Shown here in pieces: positions 1 to 11,047 of a stretch of DNA of 64,000 bases. Both the position numbers and the translations under genes were made by a program. Every line of letters starts with the position of its first letter. Within the stretch, counting starts at the first letter, position 1. The stretch is from Sacculina carcini (lineage: Eukaryota; Arthropoda; Thecostraca; Sacculinidae): contig OU696576.1 in the NCBI GenBank assembly GCA_916048095.2, forward strand, positions 5,003,664 through 5,067,663, written 5' to 3'. The notes below the pieces were generated by a model, which did no database searches, had not been told where the DNA came from, and saw only the letters and a list, made by a program, of their open reading frames with translations.

Positions 1-1115
1 AGGGAGTTCTGTCCAGTCTTTTGTAGCATCGATGATTTAGTGCTTGCCAGCGACATACGCCTGCTTTTTGCTTTAATTTCCTGCCATAAGCACCGTCAAC
101 TGGTCCTTGGACACCTTTCCCTGCGTCCGCTTGCCGCCGTTGTTTGCAAGAGTGTCTGATGGCGTGGTTCTATAGAACAGTGCAGTCTCGTCTGCATTGA
201 AGATGTCCCTGGGCGCATAGCCGTCCAGCCCCTTGGGCAGCACGTTTGCCTCCCACTCCTTTGCCCCCACCACATCAGCCGCCGCTTTCTCTCCTTGCGC
301 CTTCATGAATCTGATGTTTTCCCGCTGCTTCAGCCGGCCGAGCCAGCAAATGCGAGACTGTGGTAAATTGACTGTGGTGAGTGATAGTGGTCGCGTAGCA
401 AAGTTAGTGTTTATGCGCGTGCGTTCGTCCTTGAGCCGGGCGCGTATGAGTGATAACAGAGCGAGCGGGGTAAAGAGTGTTGTGTGTTGCAGCGGGCGTC
501 AGGGGCCATGCTTTACGTTGTCATGGTGACGATGTTGCCGTGTGCATGAGTTTATTGCGTACGTATGTGTCTGTAGTTTACCGAGACCCTGGATGAGGCC
601 TTATGTGCTGCGGAGAGCGAGGCGTTGCGTGTGGTGTTGTGTGCGAGTGATGTGTTGCGGGTAGCGTTGTGTGCGAGTAGTGTGCGTGCTAGTAGTGTTG
701 TATTACATGTAGTGTTGCGTTGTGCTGCTATTCGTTTCATATACATTTTTGTTTTCGGATCACCCTGAATATACATCTACAACATTGAGAGTTCAAATAC
801 CACATCCATCTCAACCGCCAACCTCTTGGCCTTTTCCATCATAAGAGGCACATTCACGGGCGCAGTTTTGGTGCGCATCTGATGAAACCACATGAGCACC
901 GTCTCATCCACCTCTACAAGATTGGTCGATCTCTCGCACTTCTGACTCAGATTGGTGCTGGTCACCGCAATTTCTCAATTTTCATTCTATTTTTCTGAGA
1001 TTGTTCCGTGATCTCAGCAGAGGTCCTATACAATGTTCGTTTGTTTCTTTCCAACCTTGAGCTGGTCCACGATTTGCAACTTATCCTGCAGCGTGAACTC
1101 AGTACGCTTTCCCAT
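1..1115 (-). pseudogene. Tigger/pogo (CENP-B/jerky-like) transposase, broken and partial
   Basis: Three collinear minus-strand pieces show the usual order of this family. At 1115-1026, MGKRTEFTLQDKLQIVDQL is the first (CENP-B N-terminal) helix-turn-helix. At about 930-790, VDETVLMWFHQMRT is the second helix-turn-helix of the Tc5/CENP-B type. At about 350-73, the peptide containing DIFNADETALFYR is the start of the DDE catalytic domain, with its first catalytic Asp in the NADET motif. The rest of the DDE domain is beyond the window edge. The pieces are separated by frame breaks, and about 425 bp of unrelated sequence splits the second helix-turn-helix from the catalytic start. In function it would bind the TIRs in the nucleus and cut DNA. 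Here it is not translatable as one protein. Confidence 0.75.
351..775. other. unidentified insertion inside the Tigger transposase
   Basis: This GT-rich segment has no coding similarity and interrupts the transposase between the second helix-turn-helix and the DDE start. It contains degenerate short repeats of the 'gtgttgtgtgcgagt' type at 635-700. I could not define termini or a target duplication, so it may be a solo LTR, a MITE or divergent filler. Confidence 0.3.
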
Positions 1116-1526
1116 CACTGCTGCCACAGTCACTGTGCGCAAACAATGAGTATGCTTTTGACTGATTGGACAAACACACAAAACATGGGCAGGCTGACCA
1201 CAAGGGTATGACAATAACCGATGTCATTTGTATAGACAAATGTTATACGGGACCACAAAAAGTATGGTATTATCCGAACTACGACATTAACCGGTATGAA
1301 ATTAAGCGGTCTCCATCCCTGTGTAAAACATAGGGCCGATGATTGGGACCTGACGATGGTATGACATTAACCGAAGTATGACATAAAGCGGTTTCGACTG
1401 TATTGTGTTTGTGTACAACCAAGTACTATACATAGTTTGACTGTATCAAATACCCTATGTGATTGAATCTCAAACAATAATCGTCTAGAGAAAATGAGCT
1501 TGCCAACGGTGGGCGTCATTACCGTA

Positions 1527-1716
1527 ACCTGGGGTAAGTGGGCCCCATTTCTGATGTTTTTCCAGGTCAGAAAAGAACTAAGTTTTATTTGCTATGTTTT
1601 ATTGTATAAATGGGTACATAATAACAGTGTCTCCTTTGAAATTAATGACAATTTTATATCTTTTGTATTGATGTACATAAACCTAAATAATAGCCTGGCC
1701 CACTTACCCCGGGTGT
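1527..1716. mobile_element. small inverted-repeat element (MITE) with ends of the GGGGTAAGTGGGCC type
   Basis: The left end ACCTGGGGTAAGTGGGCC at 1527 and the right end near 1695-1716 (minus-strand ACCCGGGGTAAGTGGGCC) form inverted repeats about 190 bp apart. TA dinucleotides abut both ends (1525-1526 and 1717-1718), as for pogo/mariner superfamily MITEs. Similar GTGGGCC-containing ends occur at 6720-6745, 7446-7467 and 7770-7806, so this is a family in this genome. The interior is AT-rich and non-coding. Confidence 0.5.
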
Positions 1717-1751
1717 TAGAGGCCGGTTGGCTTGTAAAAGCAAACATGGAG

Positions 1752-2075
1752 TGTAAAACAAAAGATGTATTAGAAGACGGGCGCGCGGGGACATTGCAGC
1801 CCCACGCGCGCCCACAAGACACTGCACACCGACACACACTGCACGACGCTCACACAACGACTACTAAAACTACCACGCGACACAACATACAATCATACCG
1901 ACTCACTATGCGCGTTGCCTCTCGTGTTCCGCTCGACCACGGGAGGCACACTATTCAAAACAACCCTATCTCTCGCACCCCAATTCCCCTACCATACGCC
2001 ACCGTGGTCAACTCGCACACAAACATACAAACACCGCATAACGGGACCGTCGCTAACGGGACGAATTGAGGGAAG
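1752..2075. repeat. diverged relative of the 25.8-kb TRIM-like LTR (possible solo LTR)
   Basis: The segment starts TGTAAAACAAAAG and then carries a GC palindrome (1778-1812) followed by CA-rich sequence. This is the same arrangement as the LTRs at 25761 and 26908, including the shared core GCCCCACGCGCGCC. The right edge is uncertain and I could not find a target duplication. Open frames through it on both strands are compositional. Confidence 0.4.
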
Positions 2076-2226
2076 ATGAAGCCACATGTACGCGTCAAAC
2101 ATTTGCTGCCTTAACACTCTCACACTTCCCCGAGACAGCAAATGTTCAAACTACCCTACAGAACGATGATACATTTACAAATTAACAGTAACCAGGGAAC
2201 GCAAACATACACACATACAGCACCTT

Positions 2227-2918
2227 TGTAACGATAGTAATATGTTCTGATATTGTTCTTCGTTCGGCTGATCGTGACGTCTTGATAGTTCCTCTTGATA
2301 TTGTGTTCCGCGATAACAAGTAATAGTCACCCAATCGAGGTTTAATTGTATATTTTTAGCAACCAGTCAATCAACTACCTTACAACTATTCATAAATTTA
2401 ATGAATTAATGACGGCTTGCCTGAGTGAGTGGTGAGTCCTACCTCGCACGTCGCTAGTCCAACTAAACCAAGCCAACTGACCCACCAACAAGCACAACCA
2501 AAGCACCGCCCTAAGCGCCGCCTATTCTTAGTAAACCCCGGGCTATATACCTACGAACACATGTCGTTGGCACCATATACCGCAAACAATGCCAGCTGGC
2601 CAAACCGCTCGAACTACACAACCGAGACACAAGCTATTTCTAAACGCGATCTGACAGTACACAGGCATGTTGCCTCGATATGATCAGCCAAGTCAGACGT
2701 ACAAGAAAAGGGTCATAAATTACTGTCACACATACTTCACACGTTGCCAAACATATCAGGCGCCGTGTACTACTGGCGTCGCCCTGACACATATATTAGC
2801 CTAACGACAGCTGCACAAGCAAGCCGCGAAAGAACGCGAAAGTAAACTGAGAAAGAGAGAGAAAGAAATCTGAGTAAACTGACAGATAGAAAACTGGTCT
2901 GATTATAACTTTGTCATA
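2227..2918 (-). repeat. 3' LTR of family A element
   Basis: 692 bp, beginning on the plus strand TGTAACGATAGTAATATGTT and ending near 'actttgtcata'. It matches the right LTR along its length with scattered differences and small indels, e.g. an extra stretch near 2512. The GA-rich block 'gagaaagagagagaaagaaa' near 2850 is shared by all three copies in the window. Confidence 0.85.
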
Positions 2919-5900
2919 TCACAGCTGCGAGGTCTTTTAAACGGATGTGGACACTAGAGACAATCACGACCATCAAAGCCAACGGCTCTACTGAATCGTG
3001 ATAGTTGCAATTATAGCAGACTGCCAGTCATTATTTGCGGGGTTTCCACTTCGGGGTAGGACTGAGGCATAATTCTGATCAGTGATTATACAGCGCCATT
3101 TCTCACCACACACACATACTCCATAAGTATATGCATACAGTATTGTGCGTCTGTAATAATCAACTGTCACATCGAGTCGACAGGGCCGTACATAACACAC
3201 ACAGAACGTCCTGTGTAACCAGTCAATTGCTGGTGAATTCTGGCACATTTACTGTCCTTTTTCGATGTTGGCCTCATCCCAATAGTTTTGTGGTATCCCT
3301 GCCGCATTAATAACTGACAGCTCCAGCATCCAGTATTAGCCAAAAATACTCGACTGCTTGATCAAAAGTGAGGTTTTAAAATTATTCAGACCAGTTATCT
3401 TTACATTTACATTAAAAATTATTAGCTAGAATCCTCAACTAGTCATTACGACCCATTTCACCTACGTTTTCACCTACGTTTCAGTTCGTGAGTGTGTATA
3501 TCAAAGTACTTAAACACAATTACACAATGAAATAAAATTCTAGATTTGCGCATGTCTATGTCTATCGCATAAATTAATCGCAACTAACACAGTAACTTAA
3601 AATCTAGAGCAGCACGAATCTATATCTCACAAATATACATGAGAAACTAACTTAGTTGTAAATAACACACGGTTATGGACGTAAGGTTACGGTTATCTGA
3701 CTACAAAAATTAACACAATTAAATCTAAATAGCTCAACACATTATACATATAAAATGAACGATATATCGTGTTAATAAGACGATTTATCGCCGACCACTA
3801 ACGCGTCCACGGCTCGATCCATGCAGGTGTTGTTGATCTTGAATCACATCAGGCAAAAGACGTATACCGGCGGGGTATACTCTGTTGACTCCTAGTCCAT
3901 GCGCTGCTTCACCAGTCATCCAGCTGCTGTCGTCGTTGTGTTCAAACACCTGCAGCACTTCGCTGCGAATGTCGTAGATTCGACCGTCTTCCATGGTTAC
4001 TCGTCCCCATCTTTATCGCAGTTGTCTTTTAGGTTGATCGGTGAACCGCTGGTGTTGTCTCGGCTCGTGTTGAAGATGATTTCGGCATTGACTTATCTCA
4101 GTCCGCTAATTGTTTTCGTTGTCGTTGTTAGTAGACTGTCAGTTCTGCACACGGTTGATCAGGGGGTTCAGCACACTGTTGACTCAATCTCGCCTCTTCT
4201 TACCGAAAAACGGACAATTCTCGCCAGTGACTCATTGTTCTGTGTCGGTGTGGTAGCAGGATTGAGACATGGAATTGAATGAAAAACGCATGCAATGTCC
4301 ACTTGGAAATACGAAACTAATTTACAACAAGGTAGGAAAACAGGGGCTACATCCATGAGAGAAGAATAGACAATTAATAGGAAACAATTAATAGGAGCAA
4401 TATCCAGAGTCGTTTTACTTTTAATCATTATGAAATATTATTGTATATATATATATTTTGATTAAACCCAATTTCACTTTATTATTGTTAAGTTAACATA
4501 TATTTTTCTACTTTTAAGAATATATTTCTCACACCTACAGATTAATGTTGTTTCGTCTGTTGTAACTTTGAGTGCACACATACTTCTGCGTATATTCTCC
4601 ATGATAATTACAATCTACTTTATTGATTGTTAATTGATGTCGTAGCATACTTCTGTGTATGCCTCCAGTTTCAACTAACCGACTTAGTCAACAAAGTAAT
4701 TGCTTCAATAACTCCGCTTGTTTATTAAGTAGCATGTTAAATGCTTTCAACTAAATGTCTTATGTATTTTCACAGTTAGACGGTTGACACAAGCCTCTTC
4801 TCTTGACACCATTTGTGCCTCGTACATTATCTTGTATCTCAATATTAATCGCATTAAATATATCCATCAGTGAAGTCCATCAGACAGTATCAGTCATCAG
4901 TCATCCATCAGTCAGCATCAGTCATCAGTCATCCATCAGTATGGAACTTTCCTCGATATCCGTTTCGTATTATATAACACCTTACACTCTCATTTTCTGG
5001 TATGAGATACACAGTGTCTACACCAACATCTACTTCATCTGGTCATTTAGTCATATAGTCATCAGTCATTTAGTTATTTAGTCATCATTCATATATGTAT
5101 TTAGTCATCAGCGGCATATCGCGCCCTGACGTTCCAAAACATCTTATATGCGTTGCTATACATACTTTAAACGTATGTTCTAAAATATCTGTCACTTTTG
5201 ACCGATAGTTTTACATTTCATTTCAAATATTTCAACATCTCGTCCTGATTAAAAAAAAGTATTTGTCAGTGATTGTCTTCTCATATTTCTCAGTCGTATA
5301 TAGTACATGGTTTGACATTAAAATTAAAATATCAAAGTCCAATTGTACACCATAATAATTATACAAATCCCAGCCCACTATCCAGCTGTCCTTTAATTTC
5401 GTGTCCTCTAATAGAATATTTAGTGTTAAAATTCACAAAACACCGCTAACTTAATAAGTGCAATATTGTTTAATATTATGCCCGTGGTACTAGTCAAACG
5501 CAAGACATGCAACTTAGTTTCTTCACGCAATCCTACGATATAATTCATACATCACACCCAGAATCTAATATATTGATTCGAGTTCCTCCTATATTTACAT
5601 AACACATTGATGTATAATTTTTTAACATTAGCAGCAGCATTACTTCTGGGTTCTGCTTTCTGAAACACATACTGACCTTATTCAATAGTGGTTTTCGTTC
5701 ATTTTTTCATACTTGTTTTTACGGAATTGTATTATCTATATTTGCTGCGGTTGTACCAATAACTATAATACCTATGGTTAAGATACATACTTCATCCCTA
5801 TATATTTCTTATATTTCCTAATTTTATTCTGAGTACGGCTCTGGATACTGAAAAGGCTTAAGGAAAATTAAGATACCACTCACCTCACAATTTTGAGCCA

Positions 5901-5953
5901 CCGGTGGAAGTGACAGAGTTTCGACTATGCCGAGAGGATAACCACAATTAAAG

Positions 5954-5971
5954 ATCCGGGTCACGGCACCA
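5954..5971 (-). promoter_or_regulatory. primer-binding site, complementary to a tRNA-His 3' end
   Basis: On the minus strand the site reads TGGTGCCGTGACCCGGAT, two bases inside the LTR. The complement of the 3' end of animal tRNA-His (…GAGTCACGGCA plus CCA) would be TGGTGCCGTGACTC…, so the match is nearly complete. This fixes the element's orientation. The tRNA identity rests on my knowledge of the conserved tRNA-His end. Confidence 0.7.
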
Positions 5972-5973
5972 AA

Positions 5974-6654
5974 TGTAACGATAGTAATATATTCTGATAT
6001 TTATCTTCGTTCGGCTGATCGTGATGTCTTGATATTTCCTCTTGATGTTGTGTTCCGCGATAACAAGTAATAGTCGCCCAGTCGAAGTTTAATTGTATAT
6101 TTTCAGCAACCAGTCAATCAACTACCTTACAGCTATTCTTAAATTTAATGAATTAATGACGGCTTGCCTGAGTGAGTGGTGAGTCCTACCTCGCCAGTCG
6201 CTAGTCCAACTGAACCAAGCCAACTGACCCACCAACAAGCACAGCCCAAGCACCGCCCTTATTCTTAGTAAACCCCGGGTTATATACCTACGAACACATG
6301 TCGTTGGCACCATATACCGCAAGCAATGCCAGCTGGCCAAACCGCTCGAACTACACAACCGGGACACAAGCTGTTTCTAAACGCGATCTGACAGTACACA
6401 GGCATGTTGCCTCGATATGATCAGCCAAGTCAGACGTACAAAAAAGGGTCATAAATTACTGTCACACATACTTCACACGTTGCCAAACATATCAGTCGCC
6501 GTTTACTACTGGCGTCGCCCTAACACATAAATTAGCCTAACGAAAGCTGCACAAGCAGGCCTCGAAAAAACGCGAAAGTAAACTGAGAAAGAGAGAGAAA
6601 GAAATCTGAGTAAACTGACAGATAGAAAACTGGTCTGATTATAACTTTGTTATA
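5974..6654 (-). repeat. 5' LTR of family A element
   Basis: 681 bp, plus-strand start TGTAACGATAGTAATATATT and end 'actttgttata', directly followed by the target duplication ACCTT. On the minus strand this LTR lies upstream of the primer site, so it would carry the promoter. Confidence 0.85.
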
Positions 6655-6719
6655 ACCTTCACTCGCACTCATACAAAATAGTCATTCATACACAATATCC
6701 GGCACTAATCTATCACACG

Positions 6720-7467
6720 GGGCTTTGGGGAAAAGTGGGCCCCCATTGAAAACAGACTACAAAATAGAAAAATAACAGCAGCTACATCACTTATTTACCT
6801 ATCTAACTACCGAACCACTAAAAAGAGAAACACTGAACATCAACTTGTTCTTAACAATTGTGGGCTTAGGTCAGAGTCACAGACGTCTGGATTGTTTGGT
6901 TCCTCAGACGTAAACTTGTCTCCAGTTCCATCATGTTTGTGCCTCAAATATTTTGTGCTGCAAGTGTCATTGAACACCTGTGACTCAAGTATTCCTACAT
7001 AATGGAACACATGACTTTTTGATATAAATCTAACCAAAGCAAAACCAACCTTGAATTCATCATCGCTGCCTGCCATGGGTTCGATGACAGCCTCATCTTC
7101 ATCAGACTCGAGTGGGGCAATGTCAAAAAGGCTATCGTCACTCGAAATAGGTGTTGGTCACCTAACTTTACGTTTTTTTCTCGTACCGGGAAAAGGTTTC
7201 CGCGCTACACGAGAAGAACCTGCCTGGCAGTGGCTAGCCTGGACACCTTGAGGTGAAACGCTTTTATCTGGAGATACTAAAAGTCTCTTCGCCCTGACGC
7301 GAGCATCAGGCTTTTTTTCGCCTCTGTGCGTAGATTTTCTAGGTGCTCCCGAGCCCCAGTTCCAATACGATCACATTATCTCACAAACTCTGTCTTGATT
7401 TGTCTGCACACAACCACTCTTCAGCACAGCCACAAGAGTGAGGGTGACCCACTTGCCCCAAAGGCTC
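6720..7467 (-). mobile_element. pogo-like DNA transposon remnant
   Basis: An inverted-repeat pair, GGCTTTGGGGAAAAGTGGGC at 6721 and (minus strand) GCCTTTGGGGCAAGTGGGTC ending near 7446, encloses the C-terminal tail of a transposase. A further similar end lies at 7770-7806, so the true right edge could be there instead. Most of the transposase is missing, so the copy is internally deleted. Confidence 0.45.
6840..7370 (-). pseudogene. C-terminal tail of a pogo-like transposase
   Basis: Reading the minus strand, a basic Ser-rich stretch ends in the nuclear-localisation-like GTRKKRKVR. A stop codon (near 7158) follows, then an acidic linker containing SDDSLFDIAPLESDEDEA. The last part is a roughly 70-residue domain (7076-6840) starting MAGSDDEFKVGFALVRF and containing HVFHYVGILES. 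Many invertebrate pogo/Tigger-like transposases end with this layout: basic tail, acidic linker, then a small beta-rich 'VGD-LVKF…YVG' domain. The assignment is by pattern recall, not a search. The HTH and DDE domains are absent. Confidence 0.4.
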
Positions 7468-7769
7468 TAGAGCGTTCCCTATGTATTTTATCTTACTAAT
7501 ACATCTGCAGAGCCCACCCAAGAATATTTGTGACTCTGCCAAAATTTCAAGTAAAAATTTTGTTGTTTTCATATTCTGCATGACAATTACATTTTCGCAT
7601 GTTTGAAATGGCCAAAAAATGACATACAAAAATCGATATATTTACTCACCTAAGTAATGCAGGGAACCCAGCTAGGGCTCAACAAATATATATTGTAAAG
7701 AACAATTATGTGCAACAACCTGGAAAAAGTACCTATAATTGGCAAACATAATTCATATTTGCTGTATGG

Positions 7770-8372
7770 GGCCCACTTGCTTCTTGGAGGGCCCTCTTAC
7801 CCCGGGTTATGGTATACAATCCGGTTCAATCTATACCATTTGCTATTTGATTTGATCAAAATGAAACCTAATTTGATCCAAAAGAAATTTAATTTGATTC
7901 AAATGAAATACGATTGATAAAATTGAGCCTTAATAGAAAAAATATAACAAATAATAACTAAATCTAAGGATTGGCTGTTGATTATCCAATAAATGTTTAG
8001 TATTTGTATATAATAATGTATTTGTTCATAATTTCTTATATTTCATATTTGCATTTCACATTTCTGTTTACTACTTTTAAACATCATAAGTTATGAGGGG
8101 AATTCTGAATTGAATAATTAAAAGTGGGTAAAAATATTGAATATGATGTAATATAATGATAGAAAATTCAGTATAATACATGATGATGATGATATCGTGG
8201 CCTAGTTATGAAAACGTTTACACAACATAGAAACTCCCAATATTTCAGATGTGATATTGTGATGTAATTTGTTTATATGGATCTTTGTTATATTAATTTT
8301 TGATGATATCAATGACAACGAAATAGTATTTAGTAGTGACTACTAAAGAGTATTTAGTCCTTAATGTATATA
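7770..8372. other. AT-rich non-coding stretch with one transposon end
   Basis: The start holds another GTGGGCCCC-type end (7766-7806, 'ggggcccacttgc' and 'ttaccccgggtta'). The remainder is AT-rich with a short Asn/Ile/Lys-rich frame and no recognisable feature. Confidence 0.4.
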
Positions 8373-8464
8373 CAGTCGGCCCTCCAAATAATGGACTCGA
8401 ACGGACCGCGAATTAATTCCGCTATTTGGATGTTTCCGCTATTTGGCAGTCCGTTATTTGGAGG
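8373..8464. mobile_element. Tigger/pogo-type MITE, one end truncated
   Basis: It begins CAGTCGGCCCTCCAAATAAT after a TA. An inverted copy of CCTCCAAATAAYGGACT ends at 8464 (plus strand 'agtccgttatttggagg'). The very end of the right repeat is missing, so the copy is truncated or rearranged. Confidence 0.5.
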
Positions 8465-9273
8465 ATCTATATAGTTTGCCGGATAGAACACGCACCACAC
8501 ACATACACATACGCTTTAAAAACGAGCACGCACACACGCATGAATGGAAATCAATACGAATATATCAGGAACGGTGACAATATGGAAGGTCTCACAATAA
8601 CCAGACCACGACAGAAAAAATCAAAACCACCCCGGAATTTAGCCTGTTGATCTCCGTGCAAACTTAGCCGGCATAATTGGTACTGCGATGTGGGTGCTTT
8701 TGTGATGCTCTGTGTTGGTGCACTTCTGGTCGATGCATTTAGATTCACTCGCGAATGTAGGCGGTTTTTGTCGCCTAGACTCCAAATAAACAGTATACTA
8801 TGTTTTCTGACTGCGGCTCGGCATTTCTCTCTTTGTCTGTGAGATAAGATTGGTGAATTGGATCGTTGTGTTTCTGTAGGTGCACGACATTCTAATGCGC
8901 CCGACCGCCCAGACGCACTGATCCACTGGTGAAATGGACCGATTCTCCAGCGGTGATGTCTAGAGGGAGTGCGGTTAGTGTGCTTGTCCTATAGTATAGA
9001 TCGTGTGGTTGAGAATGTGTGTTGTGTGTCGTAGAAAGCAGAGATCTATTCAAAAGGACATATTTTCATACTTTCCGATTGTCTATATTGCCGTTTAGCC
9101 TGTGTAGTCAGTAGCTGGATTATCTAATTGACTTTATTATCTAATTTTATGGCCTAAATTTATTGTATACTATTCTGAAAATAACTTGTTTTATTTCCCA
9201 TGGAAAGATACGATTGAATAAATTTGACATTAAAAAGTGATTGAAGCTTGAATATTCCGAGATCAGATTGCCG

Positions 9274-9312
<39 letters not shown>

Positions 9313-9960
9313 CTAATTTCAGAGTTCATTTAAGAACTTGCACTGCGTATTAATATTTGTTATGCATATCATATATGAGAATTAATAATATTTAATATCT
9401 TCATGTGAAATTGTGATCGCTGCACGAGCGCTATCATCTCAGTTGTTTACGTGCGGGATTTTTGGGATCGGTCACTTCCTTTCACATAATTGCACAAGAC
9501 TGAACGAGGTCGATATTGTGTTGGAATAAGCGTTGTCGTAATGAGGATATGATCTGCCTTCCAGATTCAGAACAAATGGCGTGTGTCTCTTCACAACAAA
9601 TTTACTTTCTTTAATCAGTTGATCATTTACTCGTAACTTGTGACCGCTAGTTTTTATATTGACACTTTATATTTTGATATAAAGCACAAAACACGGTATG
9701 CTTTTACACTTGTGAAGATGCATATCTGTACTTATCGACGTGTGATCGACTTTAGGTATACAAATATGCAGTTCGAATGTATTGAGTCATTTTGAACATT
9801 TAGACAAGAACCAGTGGATGCCTGTAGTTGCACGTGTGTATACACTTTAGTTGTTGTACTGGATAAATACGAATTATACACGTATATAATGATTTAAATT
9901 AAATGTGATTGTGAGGTTAGAAAACACTCGTCGATAGAACGCGGCAAAAATACCAGCTGT
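8465..9960. other. non-coding, no recognised gene; (AT)n tract at 9276-9306
   Basis: I see no domain, RNA gene or repeat end here. A pure AT dinucleotide run of about 30 bp sits at 9276-9306. The frames present are short and compositional. Confidence 0.5.
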
Positions 9961-10056
9961 AACCATTCAGAGGGTGACGACAATGCTGATGCTGCTGCTG
10001 CTGCTGCTGCTGTTGTTTTCGGTTGCGGTTCCAGTGTCAAACGTGTTCAGTGTTCA

Positions 10057-10308
10057 ATGTCACAGGAAGCCACGGCCAAACCTCAAAAACATGTGGTTCT
10101 CGTCGCGACGTTTTGCTCCGTTCTCGCTGTAGGCCATGTTGTCATCCTTCACTGTCAAGCGCATCACGACGCCAGCATCATATTCCCAGCCTCTGAGTGG
10201 ATGCAGTTGTATGCAGCAAGAGAAATGGTAGTGGAAAAACTAGACAATTATTGCCCCAATGAGTTGCAGTGCAATACTTGCGAGTCAAAAAGGAGGGAAA
10301 TTGAGTGA
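10057..10308 (+). CDS. small hypothetical open frame, possible exon
   Basis: 83 codons from ATG to stop. A hydrophobic run (HVVLVATFCSVLAVGHVVIL) could be a signal anchor. The C-terminal half, containing FPASEWMQLYAAREMVVEKL and then a Cys pair (CNTC), has balanced composition unlike the surrounding DNA. It bears a faint resemblance to the N-terminal region of prolyl 4-hydroxylase alpha subunits (aromatic residue, then Met/Leu and Glu spacing before a Tyr), which I do not claim. A CTG repeat lies just upstream at 9982-10012. There is no clear splice site. Confidence 0.2.
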   Translation: MSQEATAKPQKHVVLVATFCSVLAVGHVVILHCQAHHDASIIFPASEWMQLYAAREMVVEKLDNYCPNELQCNTCESKRREIE

Positions 10309-10900
10309 ACATCAAAATTTTGCAAGTATACACAATACTTTAAATGTTATTTAATAATGGCCTAATGTCTTTAATGTTTTCGTGATTGTTCTCATCAACA
10401 GCGGTTCATGAAATATTTTCGAAGGCGGGGGCACAGCCACTAGCGTTTGGATTTTATGTGACCCACGCTTTGATTCATATTCCAAAAATACTAGCATATA
10501 CACCATGCATTGTACAAAACAAAAGCGTGGTCTCAGTCATCCCTAGTATCGACCCACCCATGCCTTTACCGGGTCAACAATCCACATTCATCAGGTTTTT
10601 GCGTGTTTCTGCGAGCGTCTGCGTTGGTGTGCGACAATGTACTTGTACACTCGCACGCACACAACTCGTGCGTGGAAACCGGACTGCCGAATACAAGAAG
10701 CGAAACATTCGCACAAAAATCAGCTCCTGGTCTTCGCCTGACAGTCGTAGATAAATGAACGTCAAACTTTGCTATGAAACGACCAATCAAGTGGCGCGCC
10801 AGCCCGCTTGATATTTGTATTCACGTGAGCACCTTGTTGGGACTATTGGACACACTCGGCCGTCTGCGACTGTATCAACGGCATACTAGCTCCCGCTGGA
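10309..10900. other. no recognised feature
   Basis: Overlapping open frames exist on both strands at 10386-10790. They shadow each other, lack recognisable motifs and share GC-neutral sequence, so I treat them as non-coding. Confidence 0.4.
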
Positions 10901-11047
10901 CTCAATCGGCGTTAATCAACCAGCCCGGACCGGTTTCAAATAGCAAAACTGCAATCCAACGATCAACGCCTCTCACCACTCGATCTCTCACGAATGAGAC
11001 TGAACAAGCCCGGATCAAGCAGGGTATAATGATGACAAGAAACTTAC

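Larger units (their letters stand above)
1..1400 (-). mobile_element. Tigger/pogo DNA transposon, 5' part (runs off the left edge)
   Basis: The right boundary is a pogo/Tigger-type terminus: read on the minus strand from 1400 it begins CAGTCGAAACCGCTTTATGT, close in style to known Tigger ends that start CAGTCG. It is flanked by a TA dinucleotide at 1401-1402, the target of Tc1/mariner-pogo elements. Several short repeats of the form 'tatgacattaaccg' lie in the subterminal 1210-1400 stretch. The transposase on the minus strand begins inside this end and continues out of the window, so the other terminus cannot be seen. Confidence 0.75.
2227..6654 (-). mobile_element. complete LTR retroelement 'family A', non-coding interior
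   Basis: Two direct repeats (2227-2918 and 5974-6654) flank 3,055 bp. The whole is bounded by the 5-bp duplication ACCTT at 2222-2226 and 6655-6659. A primer-binding site lies just inside the right-hand LTR and reads on the minus strand, so the element is transcribed right to left. The interior has no gag, protease, RT or integrase that I can recognise in any frame; the longest frames are short and unlike retroelement proteins. It is therefore a non-autonomous (LARD-like) or thoroughly decayed element. A solo LTR of the same family is at 51947-52609. Confidence 0.85.

Noticed and set aside
1494-2069. 191-codon plus-strand open frame
   Set aside because: It spans a MITE, AT-rich DNA and an LTR-like repeat with no domain. 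The openness is compositional.
3785-4428. Short frames inside the family A element considered as gag or pol remains
   Set aside because: No zinc knuckle, protease, RT or integrase motif. Overlapping frames on both strands are equally long.
9982-10131. ATG with a long Leu run that looks like a signal peptide
   Set aside because: The hydrophobic run is only a CTG microsatellite read in one frame, and the frame stops about 50 codons later without recognisable content.
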